64,000 nucleotides of DNA from Paramarasmius palmivorus (taxonomy: Eukaryota; Basidiomycota; Agaricomycetes; Agaricales; Marasmiaceae): positions 124,001-188,000 of the forward strand of contig JAYKXP010000040.1 in assembly GCA_037176845.1 (NCBI GenBank). The letters run 5' to 3'. Of this stretch, positions 1 through 10,957 are shown in pieces. Position 1 is the first letter of the stretch; each line of letters opens with the position of its first letter. Below the pieces are notes generated by a model that was given only the letters and a program-made list of their open reading frames with translations, did not search any database and was not told where the DNA came from. Both the position numbers and the translations under genes were made by a program.

Positions 1-880
1 GCCTTTCTAGTCTGTTTCTCCCGGCCAATCACAAGAACTCGGTCTAATGGTATCACGGTATCAAAGCGTTCTCGGCGTGACTTGCCAGTTTCCCTAATTG
101 GCACAGTTGCTTCATCTACGCTGGAAACACTAATACCTAGTGGTATCCTTACGACACTCAATGTCTGCGAGATTCCCTACAGGACCTTGTTAACTCATGA
201 ATTTGAAACGAAATCACACCGAAAGCTCACAGCTGTTTGATTGAGAGAGCTCTGTAGCACCTCCAATGCGATTCCCATGGTTGACGCCGGGTCTGCATGT
301 GAAAGACTTGCCACTGTGTATGTGATGAATAAAAGCGCATATATAATACCTGACTCGGCCCTAACGAGAGTAAGTGAACATCTTACGATGAAGGAAAAAC
401 ATACGTGGTAATTAGTACAAGCTTGTACATCCTGTTAACTGGAGGTTTAAGAAATGCTTCACTCCTGCGCTTGATGGAGAATATACGCGTACCTATTCCA
501 ACTCGATCAGTTGGTTTTATACATTAGGCAGAATACAATGCATATGACGTACAGATGAGTCCGGTTAAAACCAAGTTGGTCATAGCAGTGTACAGATAGC
601 TTGCGCGGTTCATGTAATATCCCACGCGAAAATCCTGATGCCGGGAATCTACAAACAGGACGACCATTGCAAGTACTATCGATGAAATGTGAGTAGGTGG
701 CTGATGAATCTATCGCGACACTATACGTACTCTGATTTAGCACGCATAGTATTAGAGGAATTACAACGATCCTCCAACACGTCCCCCAGACCCTATAGCA
801 ACGTGAAAGCTAATCTTCTTCAGCAAAACGTTTACATTAGATTAGAATTTTGAGTTATCACCATCATACAATCGACTATC
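1..880. other. No gene recognised
   Basis: Only short open frames without family resemblance or convincing intron signals on either strand. I see no RNA gene and no long repeat here. Confidence 0.5.
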
Positions 881-1102
881 ATGCTTGCAGAACAAGTAAG
901 TATTGACGCTCCATATGACGCTGATATAATACGTACTTGGAAAGATAAACACAAGCTTTTCTCATTACGGCTTGCCTACAGGACATTTGTATTAGGTGAC
1001 TTCGATCCAGAACACGAGTACTCACGCTTTCCTGTCGTTCTTTTCCATGATCGCCCTTTGGAGATACATCATGTGGATGATCAGACTACATGTTGCCAAT
1101 AG
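881..1102 (+). pseudogene. Possible remnant of a GH13 alpha-glucosidase C-terminal region
   Basis: A 73-residue open frame reads like the stretch of GH13 maltases that follows the barrel, where a Trp-Lys helix and an arginine/leucine/tyrosine-rich run precede a 'GDF...DPEHE' turn. Here the pieces are TWKDKHKLFSLRLAYR and VLGDFDPEHEYSRF. No catalytic-barrel sequence was found upstream or downstream, so at best this is an exon-sized relic. The resemblance is from memory of the family and is weak; it may be chance. Confidence 0.22.
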
Positions 1103-1109
1103 GTACAAA

Positions 1110-2382
1110 GCAGATGAAAGGAAGCACTGTACTCGGTATCTCTCACGTTTCTGTGTGAGGTTGACATATAAACCGAAAACATAAAGGATCGAGAATATAC
1201 CTAGGACTAGTGCATCAGTTGATGGTTGATATGGATACGAAGGTTTGAGAAAGTCACCATATAGCAGGAAGTCGATCTACGTAAGATGAGTTAGGAGCTT
1301 GGAGATATGATCAACACTGAAATGCTTACCCCCAAAACGACCATGTAAAGTTGAACAGCTGAGCCTGCTACTGAATCTCTGAGAGCTGAGCATCCCGACA
1401 TTTTGGAATATTGTCCTATACAAGCGCAGCTTGTTGTTCTATATGCTCGAAGGCCTGCAGTATTTATATCATACTGTTGCTTCAACTTTGACCCAGGTGA
1501 ATGCCCATTCGGATCATCAGTGCTCACCTTGACCGACTGACATATAGAATGTAGTGGGGATTCTAAGATCAACAACGGGAGCATAACCGAAAGCGAACGT
1601 TAAATCCAGACAGCTACGATAACACGATTTTTTATGTCGCTGCCGTGGACCTTTCATAGAACAGCTATCGAGCAGCGTATACGTCTCGGCTCGGTCATTC
1701 AGAAGTTTTTTACCTTACCTCGAAGATAGTGGGCACCATCAGTTTTCGTTTTGACATCTGTATATACCGGGGTAACTAAAGACAATCACCACTGTCTTTT
1801 TTGGAGTCGACGTGAAATATGGAAAGGCCAGCTTGAGAGTCGGTCATATTTCAAAATCGAATATTTACCACGAGGCAATGTACGGGGCGGGCATGGCGGA
1901 AAGAGCTTCGAGAACTGGTCCTCTTGGCCGCGCCTTTGGCACGGGCCTTAGATCTTCTGGGAGGAATTCAAAGCCACCGTGTAAACCATGAAGAGTCTCC
2001 AAAGAATAACGGTGCATAAAAGTGAGTGTACCAATTGACAGCTGTAAACTACTCTACACTATAGGTGTTTACATCTGAATCTAGCACTGAGAAACAAGGG
2101 GCCTCAGATCTCTCTCGATCGTACTACAATTAGCTCGCATGGCAAATGATGTAAATAACGTATTTAAGGCCGGCCCGCCTACTATGCCCACACGGAATAA
2201 GAAATCCACGTAACTATTCTTCAGAATCAGAATACATCACTAACTTATCGCTGACGGTTCTAGCAACAGGACTACTGAGGACTACTGTTGGCGCTGAAGT
2301 CAAGTTGAGACATGAAAGGTGATGCGGTGCGACGAGACTTTCGAGTTTTTTTTTTTTTCCTATTGCCCAAGAGAAGCGATGC
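1110..2382. other. No gene recognised; contains a T tract
   Basis: No supported coding exon. A run of about 13 T residues lies near 2347-2359. The remaining short open frames have no recognisable features. Confidence 0.45.
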
Positions 2383-2817
2383 TTATAGTATTGAGCCGTG
2401 CTGAGCTTTGATAGCGGTAGCAGTTTGTCGGCGTGGACTCTGTCCCTCGGGATCCTGTGATCTACTCAATCCTACCCGATTCCAACAAGGACATTGACAC
2501 TCTGTATTCCCGTTGAGAAGCAATCTTGTCGGTGACGCCGGCAGGCAAGTTAGCTGTCGTTCATTCCAGAAAAGGTATACATATGGGGATTGTGAAGTTT
2601 GGTTGGAAGGAAAGTGAGACGGGCCTCCGTTACTTACCAGGGCCAACACATCTCGGCTCGAGTGACTCTTTGAAGTTTTATTCGAGTGAAAACAAGAGAG
2701 TGTAAGCTGCATCAGTAAGTTAACAATTTGCCTTCGGGCCTTTTCCGGCCTTTCCGACCTTTTCGACCTTTTCGCAGGCCAACGGTCGAAAGGTCGAAAA
2801 GGCCGATGACTTGACAT
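2383..2817 (-). other. 144-codon open frame of unknown coding status
   Basis: A single-exon open frame with no family I recognise. Its first 35 codons are made from the GGCC/CGAAAAGG repeat at 2745-2806, giving an arginine/proline-rich start that probably reflects the repeat rather than a selected protein. There is no signal peptide or membrane segment. It could be a chance frame. Confidence 0.2.
2745..2806. repeat. Short inverted repeat of TTCGACCTTTTCG type
   Basis: The left arm reads CCGACCTTTTCGACCTTTTC and the right arm contains its complement, GGTCGAAAGGTCGAAAAGG. The arms are about 15 bases apart, so the locus can fold into a hairpin. The same vocabulary recurs at 3390-3545. Confidence 0.6.
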
Positions 2818-3064
2818 TTGAGATACAATAAATGTACATACAATGACTATTCTATGAATTCATAGGATGTATGATTAACGTATTTTTTAACATAGTATGC
2901 CTCCAAAGCGTCCGAAAAATGGAACAGCAGATTTGATACCCGTTTCTTGATACCAGTGCCGATTCCCGCACTTGCTTGGCTTCTTCTTGGTTCTTTGACT
3001 TAGATGCCTCTGATTTTGTGTCCTATGTAATACTAATCCTAGTATATCACATACATAGTCTATA

Positions 3065-3322
3065 CTCGGGTCCACCGAAAGTCCTGATACCCCTCGTGAC
3101 GTCACCCAGAAAATTGAGGCATCAAAGATTTTGTTGTCCTCTGGACAACATAGTTTACGAAAAGCAATCATAGTGATAAATATTTATTGTGATGTTGCAG
3201 GTGAATCAATAGTCAATACATGAGTTCAAGGAATTCACAGAAGAGTCAGAGAATGGTACCCGAAAGAACGCTCGTGGTGGTGCCGGATGTCAAAGGGTAT
3301 CAGGACTTTCGGTGGACCCGAG
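3065..3322. mobile_element. 258-base MITE with TA target duplication
   Basis: Terminal inverted repeats begin CTCGGGTCCACCGAAAGTCC on the left and are matched by the complement on the right, about 28 bases without mismatch. The element is flanked by TA on both sides (3063-3064 and 3323-3324). Length, TIRs and TA duplication fit a non-autonomous Tc1/mariner-type element. It contains no transposase. The element at 22157-22391 has a related end (CTCGGGCCGACGGAAAGT), so the two are one family or sister families. Confidence 0.85.
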
Positions 3323-3389
3323 TATATATGAAATGATTTTTGGTCCGCGGTCAGTTTGACGACAAAGCAACCTTTCGGGAGAGGTACCT

Positions 3390-3545
3390 AGCCTGCCGCC
3401 TGCCGCCTTTGGCACCTTTTCGGCCTTTACTAGGGTCTCCTCGGACCGAAAAAATTGGCCGACCTTTAGGTAAAGTGGGTCTAGCCTGCCACCTTTGGCC
3501 AGCGTGCCGAAAAGGTTGCCTGCGTGTCGCTGGCGTGCCGAAAAA
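3390..3545. repeat. GC-rich internally repeated segment, open on both strands
   Basis: The phrase 'TAGCCTGCC..CCTTTGGC' occurs twice about 94 bases apart, each followed by a GCC-GAAAAGG style run. The composition keeps frames open on both strands, which explains the antiparallel open frames here. I do not call a gene. Confidence 0.5.
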
Positions 3546-3559
3546 GGGCATGATGTAAA

Positions 3560-4740
3560 CTTACTGATGTGCCCAAGCGACGAGGCAAGATACTCAGATT
3601 ACAATACAGCATAAACGGAGTAAAGTCACATGGGGGGGTATCCCCCGACGCGAACTCACTTCGGTGACGATCGGGAGAAATCTGAAAGCCCATGCTGACA
3701 AACGGCGGTGTAAACTAACGTCGATGACTAGCTGTTAGTTACCGTAGCGGCCGCTAAGTAATAGCCGGGAGGATCGGAGATAAGCCCCACACATTCGGTC
3801 TTCGGCAAGAGAATACAGGCTACATGCACCACGACTGACAGACGCAACGCATCAATACTTCAGTGCTTGATTCAGTGACGGTGTCCAGGTACGACTCCCG
3901 TCTCTGAGCGTCCTTTCCTCAAATCATTTTATGGCTAGCAAGGCGAAGCAACGATAGCCCATGGGTAACCCCAACTAGACGATATCACAACCACAACCCT
4001 GTCGCTACAATTGATATCTCGAACCACTACCACAATGTCCACCATTCACGCTAGCTTAAAGCAAAGCCTTTCGTATTCCTACCTTTGTCCCCGTCGACAT
4101 CGTCTCATAGCGAAACGTAACTCCGCCTAGCCACTTCATATTCATCTGAGCGACGTTTCCTCATCCCACACCTGAAGATGCTCATGCAGTATCCGCGAAG
4201 TCCTTCCACATCACGCACGCCCTCGATCACCTCCGAAACTATTCAACAACCCGGCTCAAAAGTGCCGTAGCACGAAGAACATCATTGAGTCGCTTAGCAG
4301 CCTGATTTTGTCCCAGAATACATCGGGAAAGAACTAGTTTGGTGCAAAGGCCGGTTTTGATGCAGAGCTCGGTAAGTACAACTTTGCTGCTAAGGGAGAA
4401 GGTGGTAGAAGCTATACGACATGATAGATTGGCGAACAAGAAAGCAGCGACGGAAGCTTCTCGTCCGAAAGTCTCAAGATATTAGGCGTAGCCTATTACT
4501 GCCGATTACCTCCGAGAATGCCATTCATCAGCTAGTTTCGATATTAAGTCACGAAAGGACACTATCTCATTACTTGGAATTTGACTGAGACCTGCAAGAC
4601 TCACCTTCGTGAACATTGCGTTTGATGTACACGTGCAATGACTGCAGTCTTTCGAATCATTCTACTTATCAAATGTATCAGTATGTAAAATACAACATGA
4701 AAACCACGAGTCCAGTCTTTGAATCGCCCGCGTGAACGCA
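3560..4740. other. No gene recognised
   Basis: No exon with family similarity. Short frames on both strands lack supporting signals. Confidence 0.45.
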
Positions 4741-4748
4741 TCCCAAAG

Positions 4749-4753
4749 AAAAA
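4749..4753 (-). terminator. Pol III T-run terminator of tRNA-Val(UAC)
   Basis: On the minus strand a run of five T lies 18 bases past the discriminator base of the tRNA, the usual RNA polymerase III stop. Confidence 0.6.
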
Positions 4754-4771
4754 GAAGAACAACTATAGATA

Positions 4772-4867
4772 TGATTCGACCCAGGCTCGAACTGGGGACC
4801 TTCTGTGCAATAATCCGCGGAACTTGGAATGTAAGACAGATGCGATAACCAACTACGCCACCGAACC
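4772..4867 (-). tRNA. tRNA-Val (anticodon UAC) with intron
   Basis: The minus strand folds as a cloverleaf: acceptor GGTTCGG pairs with TCGAATC, then a standard D-arm, anticodon stem TCTGT/ACAGA, and T-arm CCCAG-TTCGAGC-CTGGG. Loop residues 32-37 read CTTACA, giving anticodon TAC, followed by a 22-base intron after position 37. Spliced length is 74 bases. A near-identical gene with anticodon AAC lies at 39041-39138. Both sit at the left edge of a module A repeat block. CCA is not encoded, as expected for a nuclear gene. Confidence 0.9.
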
Positions 4868-5294
4868 ATACTGGTCGGCGACATCGTTCTTGTCCAGATC
4901 ATCTTTGTCTGAGTCGGATAGCGAGAGGAACATATTGAGGGCAGAGAGCAGACATGGGCAGGGAGGAGAGATGTGGATATTCAGGTGATTGCTCCGATCT
5001 GCAGATCAGTCAATACGGGGTATACGTCAAGCGACGAAGAGGTAAAACACACGCGTTCGACGATATCCAGTGCAAACACAGAGACCGTGTGCGTAGCTTC
5101 GGAGCAAACGACCTCTCATCCAGTTTGATGCGTCGTGTAATTGTACCAGACGGCGGAGAAGTGGAAGTGTGGAACTTGGAGGCCGTGGGCACGACTTAAG
5201 GGAAAGCCGTGAAGAAGATAACCCCTTTTAAAATGTCGTTCAAAGACCCCAGCCAGGTGCAGTTCCAGTCACCTCGCCGGGAAGAGGAACGTAG

Positions 5295-5519
5295 CTAACT
5301 GGGTGAAACGCGTCGAGCGGGATGAGGACACGATGGTAGTAGAGGTCGACGCAGCTTCAGATTGATGGGAAGGGTGTATGGTAAGTACAGCGGAGAAGGG
5401 GAGTGCTTGTGGTCTGTATGAAAATCGGGATCATGAATTGTCAGGTGATGAACTGACAATGGTTGACGTACCCCTAACCCGAAAACAGCGTTCCTAGATG
5501 TTCCTTCCCGAAGAGTCAT
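5295..5519 (-). pseudogene. Module A family fragment (unknown protein)
   Basis: Encodes the conserved module A motif MTLREGTSRNAVFGLG followed by a GTACGT donor and a downstream exon beginning '...TIHDPDF'. The same exon pair occurs at 15819-16058 (MTLREGTCRRAVFGFG), which supports former coding function. Upstream exons are missing. The function is unknown. Confidence 0.45.
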
Positions 5520-5615
5520 ACAGAAACGATGTGGCGGATAATGTCTTTAGCAGGGGGAGGTGCATCTGTCGCCGGAGAGTGGAGACGGCAAGAGTACGTC
5601 GGCTTGGGAGAGGCG

Positions 5616-6106
5616 CTAGATGTACGTAGCAGTAGTTTGTTTTTGATCCGTCTTATGCGCTGGTATTGTGGGAGCGGAAGATCTCCGGGAGGCATGAGAG
5701 GATAGGGTGCTCGACTTGATTTGCCTGGGATTGTTTGTGGGGGAGAATGAGGCCAGGTGCTTCATGAGCTTGAGAAGATAATAGAGGCGGATGTAGCGAT
5801 GTAGCTCGATATCGATCGGAAGACTGTATATGGCAGGAGGAAGCGGAGGAGGGGAGTCATTCAGGTCTGCAGAGAAGGTAAGATCATGGGGTTCAGTACG
5901 TGAGGAGCTGAGAGTGACGACGGTGGACGTACCCAAGACTGAGGAAAGGCAGCTCTCCTGCATGTTCCTTCCCAACGAATCATAAAGCAAGAGTAGGCAG
6001 ACTTCGCGATGCAGTGTGACATGTATTCAGCGGAGGTAGTGTACCTGCAACCAGAGAATAGAGAGGATAAGAGTTTGTATGCTTGAGAGTGGCGGAAGAC
6101 GTACAT
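5616..6106 (-). pseudogene. Module A family member (unknown protein), probably decayed
   Basis: On the minus strand an exon carrying a Cys-rich motif followed by REGT/WEGT, ending at a GTACGT donor, is joined to a long exon reading DLNDSPPPLPPAIYSLPIDI that continues to a stop. Paralogues occur at 16238-16438, 18232-18590, 26287-26797, 31941-32466, 39124-39623, 58795-59062 and others. The conserved motifs show coding descent but I cannot assemble an intact start-to-stop protein. I recognise no domain. The unit's 5' end is marked by the conserved box at 6391-6445. Confidence 0.45.
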
Positions 6107-6390
6107 GACTAGAACCTTTCTACGTGGTATCGATAGGGCGGAAGGCTAACGATCTCCAGAGGTGTATGTGGTAGAGAGTATTTTGCTTGACTTTTTTCGC
6201 TTTGAGTCGTTTGTGAGGAAGAATGCGGTAGAAAGCCGGACATAGGATCATCGGTAATCTTCACATTTGTTGAGACCCGGTCAGACAGATTCCGAGGCTG
6301 TGCCGGTGCTATGTTCTATGTTTTATGTTTATCTTTCCCTTGAACAGAGTTTAGAGTACTCATCGCGAACAAACGACTACCATTGGGCTT

Positions 6391-6445
6391 ATCAACGATG
6401 GACGCGAAACAGTGAAGAGAGGTGTGACATGTCACTGTCACTTCG
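6391..6445 (-). promoter_or_regulatory. Module A box (copy 1 of 11)
   Basis: Conserved stretch containing GACGCGAAA...GAGAGGTGTGACATGTCAC on the plus strand. The same sequence lies at the 5' side of every module A unit. It holds clustered GTGAC/GTCAC half-sites and, read on the minus strand, is followed by a frame of the type FASIV..P..RLPS and often a GTAAGT donor. It could be a promoter plus first exon. Confidence 0.55.
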
Positions 6446-6845
6446 TTGAAAATTATAACGTAATGATCGAATCCTTCAACTTGCCCTTCGACGACGGAGC
6501 TCTGAGTCTCCAAATGGTTCTCCCGTGATCTACCCCGTTCTTGCAGCATATTTGATGGTAACTCGAGGCGCAGTCGCTTCTCTGTTAGTGTCACAATACA
6601 GACACTGGCGGCAATCGATTTACGCAACCACCTCTTCTCTGTCAATGGCCACACTATGCTGCAACGCCTACAGAAGGGTCTGAATGAACGAGAAGAACTT
6701 TATCAACTTCGAGCTGCGCTTCATTCAGTCTACACATAAAATTTCCTCATGCTCTCCGTCCGACTTACAGTCAACAGCAACTGCGGAAAAGTCTAAATGA
6801 ACGAGGTGAACCTTATCAAACTTCGAATTGCGCAGGCTTCATTCG

Positions 6846-6854
6846 ATATATGAA
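6846..6854 (+). promoter_or_regulatory. Putative TATA element of the 6.9-kb glycine-zipper gene
   Basis: GATATATGA lies about 60 bases before the ATG at 6908 and is preserved in the duplicate gene upstream of 17343. This spacing favours 6908 over the in-frame ATG at 6866, which is only about 20 bases from it. Confidence 0.4.
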
Positions 6855-6907
6855 CCTCTCTCCTCATGCTACTCGCAAGTCGGATCGTTTCCTCACCCCA
6901 TCTCCCC

Positions 6908-7499
6908 ATGGCTCAGTATCCTAGCTACATGGACACAAAATCCAAATCCTCGTTCTTCGGCAAAGACGGTAAACTAATCAAAATCGCCGAACAAATCCCC
7001 GGGATTGGGTTCCTCGTCGCCGTTTGGCATTTCTGCAACGGTAACCGGGTGCGGATCGCATACATGCTCTTTCGTACGTTCTTTGTGCTGACTATCCTCA
7101 AAGGACCAAGGATATAGAGCTCTTGCACGCTGCACCAACTCTACCACCGTCACCATTGGCTCTCTCCTCGGCGTCACCCTCGGCGGTCCTCTCGGTGCAG
7201 TCTTGGGCGCAGGGCTTGGAACACCAATCGGAGTATATCTGGAACAGCTCTCCAAGGATAAGATCAAGAGCAGACGTATCCGAGACGAGCTCGGGAATGC
7301 GGACATGAGGCGATACCTCATTGAAACTGGGCGGAACATGCTCCTTTCTGGTCTTGCAGCTGGACTTGCGACGCTATTTCAACCGGGATTTCGATTTGTA
7401 GGGTGGCTACTGATGTCACCGTTCAGATGGTGTGTATTCTCTTTTCCAAGGCCGAAAATGATGATGCTAATGAGGTGTGATAGGTTCTCTAGCATGTAA
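6908..7499 (+). CDS. Small glycine-zipper membrane protein (178 aa, two exons)
   Basis: Exon 1 is 6908-7048, intron 7049-7103 (GTGCGG...CAAAG) and exon 2 7104-7499. The N-terminus is short and polar and leads into IPGIGFLVAVWHF. After the intron comes DQGYRALARCTNSTTVT, then a glycine-zipper segment (IGSLLGVTLGGPLGAVLGAG) and an amphipathic stretch, and finally hydrophobic helices near residues 120-160. Three related sequences share the domain and the exact intron position: 17343-17915, the C-terminus of the CVNH protein at 43771-45105, and a fragment near 9344-9418. I know this only as an uncharacterised Agaricomycete family; the biochemical role is unknown. Glycine zippers commonly mediate helix packing in membranes, so a membrane location is inferred. 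The gene lies between two module A units in duplication R1. Confidence 0.75.
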
Positions 7500-7857
7500 C
7501 CGTTGGATCATATGAAGATGGGGGATTAGGAGCGTGAAAACAAACATTTGTTGAATGTATTTCTGTTGAGGGCCTATCCGAGGCGTTGTAAAGATCTGTA
7601 GTGTGTACTTTTCATCATATATATCTTGATACACAAACCCCACCGTTTCGAGCATTTCCGCCACGAGCCTGTTGGGTTTTGCCTTTTGTATAACTCATTT
7701 TGCAGTTCATGATATCTGCCCTTCGACCACACCCGTACCATGTGTTTCAGTAGGTGTGGAGAGAAAAGTTACGATAGTGGGACCTACCCAGACCGGTGAA
7801 AGGTAGCTCCCCTACATCTTCCTTCTCAATAAGTCATAGAGCAGGAGTAGGCGATCT

Positions 7858-8121
7858 TCACGATGCAATGTGTGATGTCTTGAGCAGAGGTCGTGTATCT
7901 GTAGCCAGAGAATAGAGTTTGTATGCAGTATGTTTGGGAGAGGCGAGAGGCGTACATGATAGGATCAATCCCAAGCGCTGGTATCGAATGGGGCAGAAAG
8001 TCCCCGGCTCAAAGTTGATTTGCTTATGGTTATATGTGAAGGAGAATGGGCCTATGAAACCAGACCTAAGATCGTCGAGGTGCTTGATGAGCTTGAGAAA
8101 GGTTGACGTCTTGTGAAACAT
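7858..8121 (-). pseudogene. Module A family fragment
   Basis: Minus-strand exon sequence matches the module A unit at 18232-18590 (frame ...MFHKTSTFLKLIKHL...). It encodes the same relic exon order as the unit at 5616-6106. No intact protein can be assembled and no domain is recognised. Confidence 0.4.
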
Positions 8122-8228
8122 ATTCTAAGGCTTTCGTGCTACTATGTTCCATGTTCTAGTTTGATCTTCCACATGAAAAGACTTTTGAGAACTCATCGGG
8201 GACAGACGACTACCATCGGGCTTATCAG

Positions 8229-8294
8229 CGATAGACGTGAAATAAGTAACCAGGAGAGGTGTGACATGTCACTTTCACCAGTCACTTCGCTTGA
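8229..8294 (-). promoter_or_regulatory. Module A box (copy 2)
   Basis: AGGAGAGGTGTGACATGTCA with a second GTCAC downstream; equivalent to 18698-18760 in the other R1 copy. Confidence 0.5.
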
Positions 8295-8448
8295 CAGCGC
8301 ATCATGTCACGCGCATCCCAAGCTTGCTCTTCAACCACGACGAGCTCGAGCTCTCCTTCATGGTACTTTGATACATGCACGAGGTCCGTTGACCTTTTTC
8401 CTCTACAAATAAGCAATATAATGCACTAAACACGGCCAGGCGTGCAAG

Positions 8449-8689
8449 TTTGTCACGGGTCTAATTAGGCGCCCTAGGTACCTGGGGTGCCATTCCTTAC
8501 ATGTAGCCGATTATGCCACGTAGAGTATCTTTTTGTTTTTCTTACCACCACAATCCACGTATTTGACGTGCTCACTCGGCCGTTGGCCTCGTCTGTCACC
8601 TCTATTTCTACCTACTCAGGGAGTGGTACCCTCGGAAGGGTACCAAGCCCTGCTCGTATTGGACTCGGCGCGTCAGGCGCCTTACAAAG
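8449..8689. repeat. Copy-specific insertion within R1
   Basis: Present only in copy 1. In copy 2 the flanks are joined (CGTGCAAGTTACCTCG near 18905). No terminal inverted repeat was seen, so this may equally be a deletion from copy 2. Confidence 0.55.
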
Positions 8690-9343
8690 TTACCTCGCGA
8701 GACCTCCATTCCTTCAGCGTTTGCGGTTGTGACTCGAGGCGCAAATCCGACAAGTACTTCGCTACATATCTTGAGTACATCCCGGAGTGCTGGAAAGTTC
8801 CATCTTGGTCGTTCTGGAAAAACTCAGTAATCCGCCAACTTCAAAGTGAGGCAGATGGATGTCAACAGTCAAGCCGTGTCGATTCTCGATGGTTTACACC
8901 CATCCTTCCATGAGGCTATCCCGATGGAGCTATGTGGGGTCTGGGGTGCGGATAAAAGCAGAGATGAGCAATCTCTTACGAGAAAGTGCGTGTTCAGATT
9001 GGATAGTTGCTGATAACACCTTCCAAAAGCATTTGGCGTTCATGTTCTACCTCGCCGCCGTTATGCATGATCCTCAGGCTTCACTCATGTCAATCTACCG
9101 GTATATGGGCGCATACATTACTCTGTAACTGAAGCTGATCTCCATAACGCTTTCCGGAACTGCTTCAAACTTGCTTCTCCTGTCACTTTGGTGTCACTAT
9201 TTAAAGTAATTGCGGACGAATCAGATTGAACCAGCAAGTCTCGCGAAGCGGTTATGAAAGCTGGTACCTGCATAGTTAATTTAAACGGTGTGTAACTCAT
9301 GATGCCTGGATTGTGAACGACAAAGCTAATGGGAAATTTTCTG

Positions 9344-9418
9344 AGAGGGTGGCTGCTAAAGACGTCGATCAAAAGGTGCGTATTTGTGGTCAAAAATGGT
9401 GATGCTAATGAGACGTAA
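9344..9418 (+). pseudogene. 3' remnant of the glycine-zipper gene family
   Basis: GGGTGGCTGCTAAAGACGTC to GATGCTAATGAGACGTAAC matches the 3' end of the coding region at 17815-17905 (GGGTGGCTGCTGACGTGGCC ... GATGCTAATGAGGTGTGA). Only the last hydrophobic helix region survives. Confidence 0.6.
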
Positions 9419-9429
9419 CACTTGGTATG

Positions 9430-10880
9430 ATTGATAGGACCACAGCTTCAAATTAATTTCAAGTTAGTATCGAGATGGATGAGGTACGGAAGTGAGAGTA
9501 GATAGACTTTCTGTTAGGTGCGAGATTAGCGCTCATCAAAGGTGTTGTGAATACATCGTAATACAGAAATCCAATGCTATTGCACTTCTGACACTGTCTC
9601 CAGCTCGACTGCTACTGCGATGTATCTGATGTATCTGATCTAGCTCTCCGAACTCGAGACCTCAACGCCGTAAGTGGCGCCATACTAGGGATCTAGCGAA
9701 CGAAGAAGTTAAAGAACTCATCAATCAACGGAGTGATCGTGTGGTGTGTTATCGTGATGAGTACACAAACGTTTCCCTTGTATAGAGCTAATAGTAGCTA
9801 TAGATACGCGGGTGGTTCGTGGTCAGTCGTCCAGGGGTCCATCAAGAACCGAACACGAGCTCAACTACTTGATCATCTCGCTTGTTAAACATCAAGAAGC
9901 CAGAATACAGGTTATCTCCGTTATGACGTAGTGGCTAATTTTAAGATGCAAGAAGGCTAAGAGAGGAGGACAGGTTCTTTAAATGTATCATACGCACAGA
10001 GCTCTCTTCGAGTACGAGCAGTCGGTTCGAGTTGATTTGTCTGGGTAAGTAGATACAGTACAATGCATCGGGACTCACGTGGCTCGGGTGGAACCCAAGC
10101 TGGAGTGACAGACCCGCGTGTATGGTTACCCTTCCCATCTGTCTAAGATTCCAGTGAGGTTCTTTTCACTCTTTTGATGGTTTCATAGGTTTTTACGAAC
10201 AGTACTGGCATGCTCCCATGGGATATACCTCTATTCCTGTGAACTAATGTCACAGGAAATATTAGCAAAAACAAGTTTGTGTTGCGATGGAACGGATACA
10301 ATTATCACTGGTATGTCGCTAGGTGAGATCAATCAAAATTGCGCTGATAAATCGTTTATTCAATAAGCATTTTCTGCTCTTGATGGCGTTGCGAGGGCTT
10401 CAGCGGTCGAAAATAGCGAGAGGACCACCTACTCGCCTATCTCCCTACGTTTCTGGCGACAAACCCACTAGTTGTGTTGGAGATCAGGAGGGTCAACAAA
10501 GTACTTAGGATGTGAGAGAAAGGACAAGGGTACCTAGTACCTAATTGTAGTCGATATTTATTTGAGGGCATGCGGCAGTGCGCAAGGCAATCTCCTAGCA
10601 ACACGCGAATAATGGTGAGATACGAGGCGGTGACATCGCAAAGAATACCAAAGCCATTCGTATTATTCACCAAGCAGCCGAGTCATGAGGAATGCCCGCG
10701 ATCTCCGACTTGCGACGAATGTCTGTTGATACCGGCCAAAAGATGGAGATTTCGAGGAGTAAATGTATTGCTGTTCCTATTCATGTTGCATTTATCACAG
10801 CGACACTTTCCTTTGGCTCTCGGTGATTTGATCGCTTCCTGTAACCAGGAAGATAGCATACAATAAAGGCTTGCTCACAG
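9430..10880. other. No gene recognised
   Basis: Short unrelated open frames on both strands. No exon chain or family match was found. Confidence 0.45.
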
Positions 10881-10883
10881 CAC

Positions 10884-10890
10884 TATAAAG
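10884..10890 (+). promoter_or_regulatory. TATA box of the single-pass membrane protein gene
   Basis: TATAAAG lies 68 bases before the start codon at 10958, a plausible distance for a fungal core promoter. Confidence 0.5.
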
Positions 10891-10957
10891 CTAACTTTCC
10901 AGAGACCGTGCACACTCATACCCTGTCCTCTCACGTTATTTCGCTTCAAAAAAGCCA

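Larger units (their letters stand above)
4960..8895 (+). repeat. Segmental duplication R1, copy 1
   Basis: Collinear, same-orientation match to 15530-19110, at high identity with small indels. It carries a glycine-zipper gene (6908-7499) and three decayed module A units. Identity ends abruptly near 8895, where the two copies diverge. Copy 1 has about 240 bases (roughly 8449-8689) absent from copy 2, and the junction shows a short AAGTTACC-like overlap. Confidence 0.85.

Noticed and set aside
3340..3558. Overlapping open frames on both strands (3340-3558 plus, 3351-3551 minus)
   Set aside because: Both arise from a GC-rich self-similar repeat; no domain, no splice pattern, no paralogue.
7203..7308. 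Alternative frames over the glycine-zipper gene on both strands
   Set aside because: Shadows of the real exon; the spliced frame is conserved in the duplicate and in the CVNH fusion.
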